From assembly GCA_025531455.1 (NCBI GenBank), contig JAMYHL010000043.1, forward strand, positions 62,001 to 126,000: 64,000 nt of DNA. Direction: 5' to 3'. The stretch's first letter is position 1. Each line of letters begins with the position of its first letter. The position numbers and the translations under genes are program-made. Positions 1-11,089 of this stretch are shown here, piece after piece. The stretch is from Apiotrichum sp. Y4204. Lineage: Eukaryota > Basidiomycota > Tremellomycetes > Trichosporonales > Trichosporonaceae. Below the pieces are notes generated by a model. That model searched no databases. It was not told the DNA's origin and saw only the letters and a program-made list of their open reading frames with translations.

Positions 1-1355
1 GGAAAGCTAGGTCGGAGGTCGGAGACTGATACCGCAGATCATCCTGACTCCGCCAGGCTATGCCCGTGATGTAAGTTCTCGCCAGGCCGACTAGTGATTG
101 CTCTTGCCTGACATTGCTTAGCATGTTCCATTGACCATGGAACCGCCTGTACCACCGCAATCCCAGCAATCAGCCCCCATTTTCCCGCTTGATGAAGTCG
201 ATGTCGAGGAGGACGGCGATTCGCCTCCGACATTCCCACCAGACAGCAATACACCTCCGACATTCCCACCAGACAGCAATACATCCCCGACATTCCCACC
301 AGGCAGCAATACGCCTTCAGCGCTTCCATTTGCTTCTAATGCGCCGTCAACATTCCCTTCTGATGGCCAGGATCAACACCTTCCTGAACATGCGACCCAG
401 GGAGACCGCGACTCTGACCAAACTTTAACAACACCTGCTGGTGGGAATACATGCCCGTTTCCATCCCCAGGTCCGCCCACGAAGGGACCCAACATTCCGC
501 GCCCTGTCCCACCAGTTTCAACCTTGCCACGGTGGTGTCAGTATTGCAAGATTATAAAGCCGGATCGAACTCATCATTGCCGGCACTGCGGAACATGTAT
601 CCTTCAGTTTGACCGTGAGTCCGCACAGGCGGAAAACTACAACGTAGTGCGCTGATGAAACAGACCACTGCGTTTGGGTGGGACAATGTGTGGGATGGAG
701 GAATCACGGGGTACGAGTCCTGCATAGGTTCTGGTTCTGACTTGAACAGGTGTTTATCTCGTTTAATTTTTGGGCAGGCTTGTTCTGTCTATATAACACA
801 GTGCTTCTTATCGTCTACCAGTGCCTCTCGTCACCGGTAGATCCCCAAAAGATTGTCCTAATGGCAATGTACGTTACTGCTCGTCTCCGAGGTCTACTAA
901 CACTTAGTTCGGGCTTTCTGGCGATCTTCACACTTTTCATGCTCTTCCCGACCCACATTGGTTTAATTTTACAAGGGAGAACTACTCTGGAAGGATTTCA
1001 GACCAGGTCACAACAACAAGCGGAACACGCTGCGTTGAAAGCTGCGTTCGACACACGTTGCCCAACCAATGATTTCCGCAAAGTGCGGAAACGCTGGGAC
1101 GCCGAGTACGGCGGCGTCAAGATCAATGACCGATGGGCCTTTGGGCGCAAACGAGACTTGTGGCGCCAAGAAATGGGAGAAAGCTGGATCGGGTGGATTC
1201 GTAGGTCCTGCGATTGACCGGACGCTGACAATCAAGTGCCCACTGGACGTCCGCTGGGTGATGGGATTCACTTTCCTGCTAACCCGCGCTTTGGTCCACA
1301 TGGCGAGTGGCTCCGGATGGAGGACTGGCCGAAGGTGGTGAGCCTCAAGACATGA
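1..1355 (+). CDS. DHHC-type protein S-palmitoyltransferase (5' end beyond the window)
   Basis: Integral-membrane enzyme that attaches palmitate to cysteines of proteins at the cytosolic face. The window starts inside the gene. An exon reading TPPGYARD (about 38-70), resembling the DPG motif after TM2, splices at 71-121 to a Pro/Ser-rich linker and the Cys-rich domain RWCQYCKIIKPDRTHHCRHC. An intron from about 610 joins QFD to HHCVWVGQCVGWRNH, so the catalytic DHHC is created by splicing. Further exons give TM3-TM4 (FWAGLFCLYNTVLLIVYQC and GFLAIFTLFMLFPTHIGLIL) followed by TTLE, the family's TTxE motif, and a cytosolic tail ending LKT-stop at 1353-1355. TM1-TM2 must lie upstream. The linker carries three 30-base tandem repeats. 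Family assignment is very secure; the exact paralogue (Pfa3-, Pfa4- or Swf1-type) is not. Confidence 0.93.
221..330 (+). repeat. 30-base in-frame tandem repeat in the palmitoyltransferase linker
   Basis: About three and a half copies of a 30-base unit encode PPTFPPDSNT-like decapeptides. The third copy has diverged (G for D) and the fourth is partial. The unit length is a multiple of three, so copy-number change keeps the frame. Confidence 0.85.
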
Positions 1356-2123
1356 AATACCACTATACTATAGACGATACCGCGATTGACATCTCTATAA
1401 TCATACAGTACAGTTAGCATCTATACATAGACCGATGTTGCACCATTGCATACACCTGCGGCGAGGCGTCGAGAACTAACAATGAGGTTCCCCATCTTAG
1501 GGTTGTAACTGATCGCTTCATAACAGAAACAGCTCACGGCACGAGCGTTTGCAGGTCGTCTTGCCGTCCGGGCAGCCCGAAGATCACGAAGAAACAGAGC
1601 CAAACTTCGAGAATCCGTGGTACTGGTTGCTGATCGCGCATGATCGCCATTGATGTCAACTTGGATCCCAGGCGATCAGCGAGATCAGCGTGCGCCTCGC
1701 GAATGATGGAGTAAGGTGAGAGAAGACAGTTTCCCAATTCCCCAATTTTTAGCTCTTGAGGGAAGACACGATTGAGTGGCCCACGGTGGCTGCTGGATTA
1801 GTGGATTGCTCGAGTCACTGGCCTCACTGAAGCAAGGAAGACAGCAAAAAAAAGCTGAGCGTGCAGAGCTCATCGAGAAAGAAAAAGTGACTCTTTTGCC
1901 ACTGGACAGACTGCACTCTCTTTCATTTCAGTGCTCTTCAACTCTTTCCTCACCTCATCGCAGTCCACAGAGCAACTTCACATTCCATCTTGCAGATCTC
2001 AAAGAGTCTGCACGCATTCCCAAGCTCTGCACACACACGGACGCACACAACCGCCCCGTTATACTGCTGCCCTCCGCCAAGGCCGAACCATACGGCAAAT
2101 CTCGGCAAGTCACGTTTCGCGTG
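1356..2123. other. Intergenic: 3' side of the palmitoyltransferase gene and promoter of the KAR5-like gene
   Basis: No conserved reading frame was seen on either strand. The stretch directly before 2124 is rich in CT and CA dinucleotides (1915-2050), as in fungal 5' leaders. No clear TATA box. Confidence 0.6.
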
Positions 2124-4012
2124 ATGAAACTCGCTTTCTGTGCGGTCCTGCTAGCCGGTCTTCCTCTCGGTATGACCATTGCTTCATCAGCTTTTGACAC
2201 CCGCGAAGACACAAAACAAGGTAAACTGGACGGGCTTGAAGCGCCTGACGGGTCAGCATTGGCGAGAATCAAGCATCATGCGGAGAGCTCAAGTCGATTC
2301 TTCGGGTTAGGTGGGTCGAAATTATATCTGCGCTGATACCCAGAGCTCGTGCGTGTCACGGGTCAGCGCGATTGTCAGGTGGCGATCACCCAGCTTTTCA
2401 GCAGCGATGCTCTGGGCACGAATGAGTTTGGGGAATGGACCGAGGACGATAGGAGTCAAGGTATTGTGCTGTCACGGAAAGGACTAACCTTGCAGTTGCT
2501 ATCACCCTCACCCTCTGCTCCCTCTCTTCGGCGCTGCAATCCTCTCCCAAAGAGTGTCATCCATGGTCTCCGGACCACGACTCTCAGGCCAAATTCAGAT
2601 GGCTCAGAGGCTCTGGTAGGGATCGCTCAAACGGGCAACGCGCGCAGTGTCTAAAGTAAGCTACCTATCAGAGCGCGATACTGAGCTTTCAGAGCACTTC
2701 ATCGTAGTCCGCAAGATTGGACAACGTACAACTCTTATCTGGGACACGCCAGTAGGTCATGCGTGGGATAGTACCACCTAACAAGCAGATGAGATTTGGC
2801 ATGGCATGATGAAGCGCCAGCAGAACGGTCTGTCAGAAGTGGTAGCCAGGCTGACGGTGTAGACGTTGCGCGTGAGGTTTATCGCAACGCAACAGGACAA
2901 ATGGTGGAACTGCTTGCTCAACTGCAAAGGTATGAGGAGGATCGCGAACTGCGAGAACGGCGTTCAGAGGAGTCGCTGGATGCACAGCTGAGCGTACGTA
3001 CAGTTCTGCAAGCGAGTCTAACTCCAGGCCATGGATAAGATTTCCAAATTAGTTGACGAGCTCCTTCAATTTCAGCGTCAGGAGAACATCGAGCAGCGGA
3101 TCATCTCGGCCAACTTCCAAGATATTGCCTCCACGCTCTCCAACATTCCATCCTTCTTGATCAAGAGGCTAGAGGAAGACACACAAAGCCTTCTTGACAA
3201 GTTTGCGCGTCAATCTCAAAATAACGCGGACCAGGTGCAGGCGCTTGTCAAAGACGAGGTAAGTGACCGCAAACTGCTATGCTGACTGCAGATCACGATG
3301 GCAATGGAAGCGGTTGTGAAGCAAGTCAGTGGCGACCGGAGGTGATACCTAACTTGGCAGCACATCCTTCAGTTTGAAGCTTACCACCATACCGCGAGCT
3401 TGGTCTTTGCAGATATGGCGGGAAGATTTCAGCATCAAGTTGAACACGCGATTCAGAACATATCGCTGTTGTCACACACCGTTCTCTCAGATCTAAACGA
3501 GACAGCCCACCAGTTCCACCGACACACGGTCGGCCACGATTGGGGAGTTGTGCAAGGTAAATCTAACACCTTGGCCTCAGCTGATAAAGTTTACCAACTC
3601 TTGTCGTCCATCGATTCGGGATTCCTTCGACGGGCCGCCGAATCACACCCAATCGCGTTAGAATGGTTTGTGTGGACTGTCTCTCGGCTGGTGAAGACGC
3701 TGGCAGCTGGATGTTACGCAGTTGTAAGTAGCAACGCGTGCTTTACGTGTGAGCTTGCGCAAATGCTGACTCCAGATATCCATTCTCTTCTGGCTTTGGT
3801 GTTTAATTCGCACAGGGCTTTGGCGTCTGGCACGACGGACGGCAAATTCTTTGTCCCACGAGTTTTTTGAGCTGTTCGCCAGTCCCACCGATCCGTCAGT
3901 GCCCCACCCAGCGTTGATGCTGACGTTTCAGAGAAAGTGGCCAGCTGTATCACCTACGTCGTCTGAACAGAAAGACATACGAGCGATACGACCTGCGAGT
4001 GGAGAAATCTAG
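2124..4012 (+). CDS. KAR5: KAR5/Tht1-like nuclear membrane fusion protein
   Basis: Kar5/Tht1 proteins sit in the nuclear envelope/ER and are needed for fusion of nuclei after mating. Translation from ATG 2124 gives a signal peptide (MKLAFCAVLLAGLPLGMTIA). Spliced exons then show the family's lumenal Cys domain: DCQVAITQLFSS, then VAITLTLCSL, then SPKECHPW, then QCLKALHRSPQDWTTYNSYLG, which matches the C-x-x-A-L-x-R-S-P-Q-x-W-x-x-Y signature. Coiled-coil exons follow (around 2900-3260, e.g. LLAQLQRYEEDRELRERR, and 3380-3560). The C-terminal part has hydrophobic segments (IALEWFVWTV..., VISILFWLWCLI) as expected for membrane anchors. It ends at TAG 4010-4012. At least seven introns were inferred; the two around 2760-2880 are the least certain. 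The family evolves fast, so the call rests on the Cys/RSPQxW signature and topology. Confidence 0.78.
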
Positions 4013-4127
4013 GTCGAAGACAGTTGATGTCCGCAGACGGAGGGCGATTTCTGAACCTCCACCCTAGTCATACAACCAACTGCGGGTGAATCGTAGTTCC
4101 GGGGCCCCAGGGGGCTTTGCTGTCGTC

Positions 4128-6424
4128 ATGGCGACTCTGCAATGTAGATCGGTAGCCTCTCTAAGCTCATGCAGCTCGTTTCTCGTCGATGACATTGTCA
4201 ACACCACATCATCCTATTCGACAATGCCAAGTAGTAATGTCCCCGTTTGGGGCAAGCGAAGACCCTCGCGTTTGCTGTATCTCAGATCCTTTCTTCCCAT
4301 AGTGCTTGTTTTCTCCATGTTTGCCACCGGCTTGACAATATACACCCTGCTCTCCAACGTGCGATCACCACCTCGCCGTCTGGGCTGGCAGGCCTGGGAC
4401 ATCATCGAGACGGAGCAAGTAACCAGCAACAGCAGTAGTGCACCGGAAGGTCCAAGCTTGCGCCTGGATACATGGGTGAGCAGTCTATTCCGCATGCCCA
4501 ACCCTAACCTCAGGATCCGCTGGCTGCACATACGACCGGATGTAGGCTTCCTGTCGCCCGCTCTTCCTTACTGACTCACAGTGACTGAAATTGCGATCAA
4601 GTTCTGCCTGATATCTCCCTACCTCTTCCCATCACAATGTCGCCCCGAAACAACACCAGAGGAGGATAAGCTCAAGGGCCAGTGGGTCCGAGTTGATCCC
4701 AATCTGAATGCCAGACTTTTGTCAAGGTAGGGCCGACGCAGTCCGGGGCTAAAATATCAGATATCTCCACGTATGGTATCGCCGCACTCGGCGGCTCGAC
4801 GCACCTCTCATCACGGACATGAAGGTGCTTTCCGATCCTCCTCCGGCGGATGTGGATCTGAGTGGGTGGACACAGGCCCCGGGAAACCTGCATGCGGGAA
4901 AGTTCCTGTCGGCCCTTCGAGTCTGGTACAAGGCAAGCGATCAGCGTGCCGATAACGAGGATATCATAACCGAGATATCGGTGCACTATGGGGGCCAGGA
5001 GCCCTTCTTTGGCTTTGAGCGCGTCGATGGTAGTGCCAGGATCGGCGGCGACCCAACTGTGGACCTGGTGTATCGCCGCGGCAACCCGGAACCGCCCAAG
5101 GTCAAGCAGCTCACATTCGGAGACGATGGAATGTTCAAGATCATGCAGAGTGAGATTGTTGTGGTTTCGTGATGCTCATCTCGCAGTTGCCGACCTGCAC
5201 TATTCCGTGGGGAAGGGCGAGTGTCGCGATACCTCGGACGCATGTGAAGGCGACCAAGACACCGCAACCTGGCTCGGACAGGCGCTGGACGCAGAGAAGC
5301 CGGGTCTTGTGGTACGTCTGTTGATGAGAACTCGAGTGCTAAATCATGAGGTGTTCTCGGGCGACCAGCTCAACGGGCAAGGAACCTCGTTTGACGCGCG
5401 CTCGGTGCTGGCCAAGTTCGCCGCGCCGGTGATTGAGCGCAAGATCCCATGGGCTGCGGTTTTTGGTAACCACGACAGCGAGATTGCGCACGACAGAGCG
5501 GACCAGATGCGCGCGCTCATGCACATGCCGTACTCGCTCGCGCGGGCGGGTCCGGCGGATGTCGCGGGCGTGGGTAACTGTGGGTACTGGTCGGGTGTAT
5601 GCTGTTAACATAGTAGATGATCTCCGAATCTATTCAAAGTCTGCGTAAGCGGGGCTTTTGACCGCGAGCTGACACCAGATCTCCGACCCATCTGTTCACC
5701 CTGTATTTCCTAGACTCACATTCGTACAAGAAGAAGAGCCTGAGCTCCCCGATGTCGTGGATCAAGCCAGACTATGACTACATCAAGAAGTCAGTATCCA
5801 CCACATCAGGTTCGCCGGCTAACAGCCAGGTCCCAGGTCAAGTGGTATCTTTCCGTCTCATCTGCCATCGAGGCAATCCAACGCCCATTCCGGCCCAGCG
5901 CAAGCGCCCGGACTATCCGACCTCGAGGGCCACAGCGCCTTGAGCGTCAGACGACGCGGGCAAAACCCAACGCGATGATGTTCTTCCACATTCCCCTGCG
6001 CGAGGCCTATGCCCCTGGCGATACGTCCCCGGACGAGAGGTACCACGGTGTGCTCGAGCTCGGCAGCCAGCTGGACGGCATGGGCGCGGCCAAAGACGGA
6101 TCAGAGCTGTTCCCGAACGGTATCCAGAAGACTTTCGAGGGTGCCGCGTCCGACGTCATGGAGGTAAAGGTCCTCAGCCACGGTCACTGCCACAATACCG
6201 ACCGATGCCGCCGGGTGTCTGGCGTCTGGATGTGTTTTGATGGCGGCTCGTCGTTCTCCGGCTACGGATCCATGGACTTTAGTCGCCGTGTGCGGCTGTT
6301 CAATATCTCTGAGTGGGGTGAAACGATCCAGAGCTATAAGCGTTTGACAAGCGGAAAAATAATCGACCGACAGGCCTTGGTAGGCTCCGGAGCACCAGAG
6401 GGTTGGGGACAACAGGCTGCCTGA
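4128..6424 (+). CDS. DCR2: DCR2-type calcineurin-like phosphoesterase, N-terminally membrane anchored
   Basis: Yeast Dcr2 is a metallophosphatase that antagonises Ire1 signalling and acts on cell-cycle regulators; the role here is inferred from homology. A basic N-terminus is followed by one membrane segment (FLPIVLVFSMFATGLTIYTLL). A beta-rich domain precedes the catalytic domain (LHVWYRRT..., LVYRRGN...). Metal-binding motifs are reached by splicing: IADLHYSVG, FSGDQLNG, AVFGNHDSE, then THLFTLYFLDSHSY, KPNAMMFFHIPL, and VLSHGHCHNTDRCRR. It ends EGWGQQAA at TGA 6422-6424. About eight short introns. The start may instead be ATG 4224, just before the membrane segment; 4128 is the first upstream ATG in frame. 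It is convergent with CHS5, 102 bases away. Confidence 0.88.
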
Positions 6425-6526
6425 TTCGTGGCCGTGTAGGATGCCTATGGGCCTTATCATCTCATGTACAAGCATGTATCGCCAATGCATATATAGGAGG
6501 TTATGTGGAGGCTATGACCGGGTTAA

Positions 6527-8485
6527 TTAGAGCTCAATCTCATCCAGCGGACCGTCCTCTCCTTCCGCTGTAGTGGAGTCTTCCGCGATGTCGACCTTGT
6601 CAACGCCTTGCGTGATGTCCTCGACTTCCTTTTTGGTGTCGGACACGGTTGGCCCCGAGGGAGACTCGCCGGAAACCTCGTCTGTTTTCGGGACAGACTC
6701 TGCGGCGTCGTCCTTTGTGTCGTTTGTAGCGTCGTCCTTAACGTCGACCTTCGCGTCGTCGTTCGCGTTCGCGTTCGCGTTATCCTCCAAGTTGACCTTC
6801 GCGTCGTCCTTCGCGTCGTCCTTCGCGTCGTCCTTCGCGTCGTCCTTCGCGTCGTCCTTCGTCTCGGCCTCAGCCTCAGCCTCTGTCTCCTCCTCTTCCT
6901 TAACAGGCTCCGTGTCCTCATCCGGCGTATAGCCTACGGTGTACCCCACGGGTGCTGAAATGGGGCCATCTGTTGATGGTGCTTGGATGTGAACGATCGG
7001 AGTCTGCATGGGTGGCGAAGCAGAGGCACCGGACTCGGTATTTATATTCTTCGGCCGCACATTACTGGAGCTTGTGGATGCCGATCCGCTGTGGGGGAAC
7101 TTGAATGAACGGTCAAGGCGGCCGTCAGCCTCGGGGCGAGGACTGCGGGCTCGAGCCGGTGATTTCTGCTCTTCATCCGCTACAACCTCTGACGGGAGCT
7201 GGGGCTGGGATTGGCGTCGGTGCTCAAAGGACTGGGTACGCGACGAGGGGCTCATGGCAGGACCTGCGACGCTCATGCGGGCCAGCGTCTCGGGGCTCGG
7301 GGACCGCGGCGTTTCGGCTTGAGCCGAGGATTGCGCATAAGTCGGAAGCGATGAGCGCTTCACATCGGAGGGACGGCGGAACGGTACTGCGTCCGACTGA
7401 TTAGACGGGGATGGGGCGGGGAGAAGGTAATTAGCGATAGGGACCAACCTGATAGTCAGCTTGGCCAATCTTGCAGAACGTACCTCCTTTCAGCTGCGAC
7501 TGCCAAGAGCCACGCGGGACCAACGATCGGGAGATTGGCGTTCATAGCGGCCTCGTAGGCAGGATCAATGGCCCCGGCGCGAGCCGCGTCCTCGGAGCTG
7601 GCGAGAGGAGAAGTGCAGACAAAATGGGTAGTCGCGAGCTGCACGTTGGGGGCTTCACGCGCACCAATTTCCTGGAGACAACGACGAAGCTGGCTGGTAA
7701 GAGAGGGCGGCTGTATTGTGCCGAGCGTAATGTACAAGCCTGTCAGGTTGCTGAAGTGTCAGCTCCAGTATAGCGATAAAGCTCACTCCATAGTGTGAGT
7801 CTGGACGCGAATGAGGTTTGAAGAGAATGTTCCCGCCGTCGTTTTGCTGCAGCATCAGCATGCAGCGTCAACATAAATCTCACAGGACGAGTTGGAAGGT
7901 GTATTCCTTGCCGCTCTGTAAACCACCCGTCTTCCACTCGCGCTTCTCCTCCTTCGTCCCAAAGTCCCCTCCAACGCGACCCCAGCGCTGCCCATCGCGG
8001 TATATTTCAAGAGAGCGGAAGCTGGCGCTTCCGAGCTGGAGCTCCTCCCACTCGAGGGCCACACTGGTCTGGGTGACGTTCGTGACTTTGAGAACCGGCT
8101 CTGACGGGGACGCGGTCCCATACGTCTCGAGAATTGATTCCTGCAGAGCGTTGAAGGCGTTGGCCCTGACATTTTCCGCCTCAAGATCTCGCGCAACGGT
8201 GATTGTCAAGATGGATCCCGGTCCAAGGGGAGGGTCATTAGGAGACGGGGTAGGGAGAAGGAGCGATGGAAATTCGAGAAGATGGGCATTCGGACCGAGC
8301 AGAATAGCCTGTTCAGATCAGCGCTGGATCTTGAGAAGCGTGCAGCAATCATCGTACCATTCCCGCGTCCAGCTTCCCGAGGGTGAAGGTGACTGCAATG
8401 CATCAGTTCTAGATCGAAAGATTCTTAGGCATTACTCACATTGCTCCATCTTGGGCCTAACGGCCTTTGATTTCGGTGTCGCCAT
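6527..8485 (-). CDS. CHS5: Chs5 exomer scaffold protein (chitin synthase export)
   Basis: Chs5 is the scaffold of exomer, the trans-Golgi coat adaptor that exports chitin synthase III and other cargo. ATG at 8485 opens MATPKSKAV; spliced exons give [10 protein letters not shown], then the dimerisation strand segment ([17 protein letters not shown]). A fibronectin type III domain follows ([19 protein letters not shown]...[10 protein letters not shown]), then a BRCT domain ([10 protein letters not shown]...LQEIGARE...ATTHFVC...[11 protein letters not shown]). This is the exact order of yeast Chs5 (N-terminus, FN3, BRCT). The remaining ~300 residues are disordered and acidic, with DDAK repeats, and end DGPLDEIEL at TAA 6527-6529. 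Three introns lie in the 5' half and one near 7440-7495. Confidence 0.94.
6796..6867 (-). repeat. 12-base tandem repeat encoding DDAK in CHS5
   Basis: Near-perfect copies of a 12-base unit (ttcgcgtcgtcc on the plus strand) encode five consecutive KDDA units in the acidic tail. Degenerate relatives (AEAEAE, NANAN) lie on both sides. Confidence 0.8.
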
Positions 8486-11089
8486 GTTGTGGAACTCGTG
8501 AGGTACGATCTGCTGTGTTTTGAACGCGTCCGTGCAACGGTTCGGCGAACGTTCCAAGTAGAGTTGTTGACAGTGTAAGGAAACAACTCTCTTGTGCAGT
8601 TGGCGAAGTCTACCTGGTCGTGTCAATGTCGTCGTCAATGTTGTCAGGCGCGTGTGGGGCAAGGCTGGACAATTGGGAGCACCAAGCCGAGCACACTGAG
8701 CGCATCGTCGTCACGACACGACGACTCGCGGAGTTCTCGTGAGTCTCCGTCACATCTACTTAAATCACGTGAGGATTGAATGCTCTTCAACTTCCAACAG
8801 AGCCATTCCGCCATCAAGAGGTGATGCATGTCGGCGTCGTCCTTAACGCTGATCTCCGAATCTCCTCAAAGAGTCGAAGATCCCCCAGTTACCGGATTGC
8901 GTGTTGCATGGGACTCATGTACTCTTGTACAGCAGTAAGTCGCAATAAACCTAACAGCACCATGACGGAGTGGTCCATATGCGCAGCTGCAATTTGAGTG
9001 TATCCAATCCGCTGGTAGTGTCCTCCACGGAGAAGATGGAGATGAAGGGGAGGGGAACGACTTGAAAAAAACGAGCGCTTGGCTTACTCCTTGGTAACGG
9101 GTGGGTCAAACAATCGCTAATCGCCGCGGGCAGACCGTTGGCCGTTGGTTGGCCACCACTTCGTGCCCAGCCCAGATCACTTTTGTACCCTTGCGCTGCG
9201 CAAGATGTGAGATCGGGGTTGAACGATGGCGACAAGGGACACGGCAGCAGAAGAGAGGGACCAACCAATTGGCCCGTTGGTGACGGCAGCAACACCCTCG
9301 TACTGAAATACCCAAAAGCTGTCTCAGAGGCCGTGTGATCGGGCAACAACGGCACGACGACGACGAACTCAACCATGACAGCATCAAACATTCACACATG
9401 CCCTTGCACCACAGGCCTTCCGCCACGGTATGTACCATCATTGTGAGTAAACGTGAAAAGCGTGCTCCGTGCCAGCGCATCGCAGTCTGACAATCATGAC
9501 GCGTAGTTCTCGGTGTACTCTGCAAGCGTAAGCAGTGCTGTGGAACAGTGTGAATTGGTCGGATGCGGAGCAGGAGCAGTAGTACCTGCATGAACTAGGT
9601 ACATCAAGGCTGCATGCGTGCATAACTGTCGCATGGTATGTTGTACGCAGTTGCGCGATGGGGTTGTTAGCCATCTTGCGATCTTGCTGTGCATGCATGC
9701 ATGCCTGGACGCTATGCACATTGCGCACGAATGCGGTAGTTTTGTGTGTTAAATTGGTTACTCTGAAGCCCATCCAGTGGCCAGCTAGGACAGGTGCGGC
9801 GAGATATGTCGTATGGTGTGTGATGCATGCAGAAACGAGGCAGGAGGGTAGTATGTATGCTCTGCTCGCTGTAGGGAGTAGTGGGCACGAGAAAAGGGGC
9901 AGCGGCGGCGAGGGGGCGGACGGAACTGAAAAACGAAAAGTGAGGAGAAATTGAGGAATAAAAAAGAAAAAGAAAAAAAAGAAAGCGATCAATGAAATGG
10001 AGGCAAAAAAAAAGAGACGAGAGCAAGAGAATGAGTAATGAGAGGGAGAATGCTAGCGAGCTAGCGAGTGAGAACGACGAGAGAGGCGATGACCGAGAGG
10101 GGGAGATGAGGCCTAGAGGGGGCCAGAGGGCGGTAAAGGGGGGCGGAAGAGAGGGGGAGAGGGAGGGAGGGAGGACCTGGCTGGGCCGGCCAGAGGCCGC
10201 GGGCAGGAGGGGGAGAGGGCCGTTGGGGGAAGGCAGATGCGCAGATGACACAGGGCCCACGCGGGGTGGACCGGCGTTGGCGTGGAGGAGAACGGTGGCA
10301 CGGGGGCAGCCGTTGACGACGACGGCGTCCGGACTGAGGGCGCTGTGCCCGCGCTCACCACTGCTGGCACTGGCTCCCACCAAACCAACAGGGCTGGGCG
10401 CACGTCGTCGGCCGTCCCGCTCAACGCTCCATCCCCATCTCAAACTCATCCTTCACCATCCCATCCCATCCCAACATTGGCATTTGCATCGGCGTGCATC
10501 ACCCGTTCCAAGCGCTGTCTGGAACCCCTTTCCACCAGCGGACCAGGAAATCTCGCGCCGACACCACCGAACAGGACCCCCACCCCAACACCACCGCCAT
10601 CGGCTCTTCTCCCCGCCGTTGACAGTCACCTTCCCCGTCCCTCGTTACCCTTCTCACCCTTCTTGCCAGCATCTGGGAATACCCATCCTACCATTCAATC
10701 ATTCAAACATCCAAGAGGTGAGTTGATGTCGTGCATGCGTCCCTCCAGAAGTCATGTGGAGGTGGATTGGGCGGAAGGCAGGCGGGGTTCATGTGCCCAA
10801 CTCGCACTCCCATAATGGGGGCGACAGTGAGGAGGGGGATGTGGAGAGTCCTCTGCCCAACCTTCCTTCTCACTTCTCACTTTCTGCCATTCTATCATTG
10901 CGGCGTACGAGTCGGTCAGTCCAAAAGAGACAGATAAGATGAAAAGAAAGGAGAAGTGCGAATATGACTGCTTTTTCACGCGACGCGTTTGTGGGCAAAG
11001 CTGATCCACCTGCAGACCGCGACTCGACCAAGATACCACCAGTTTCCAGCAACCACAATAACCACACCAACACGCTCTGATTCCCTCGC
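8486..11089. other. Long gene-poor region between CHS5 and CHD1
   Basis: This 2.6 kb carries the CHS5 promoter (minus) and the upstream region of CHD1 (plus). Open frames here are low-complexity only. A palindromic E-box CACGTG is at 8766-8771, 281 bases upstream of the CHS5 start. A long polypurine tract covers about 9900-10172. From 10420 the plus strand turns C/CA-rich, like a long 5' leader, and a strong donor (GAG|GTGAGT) at 10718 suggests an intron in the CHD1 leader; its acceptor was not fixed. Confidence 0.55.
9900..10172. repeat. Polypurine (GA-rich) tract
   Basis: Over about 270 bases the plus strand is almost entirely A and G, passing from A-rich runs (9957-9990) to G-rich runs (10095-10172). 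The opposite strand is polypyrimidine. It has no codon structure on either strand. Confidence 0.75.

Noticed and set aside
9992..10726. 244-residue plus-strand frame
   Set aside because: It is built from the polypurine tract and a C-rich leader, with low-complexity Arg/Glu/Gly and Pro/His sequence and no domain. Its length reflects base composition.
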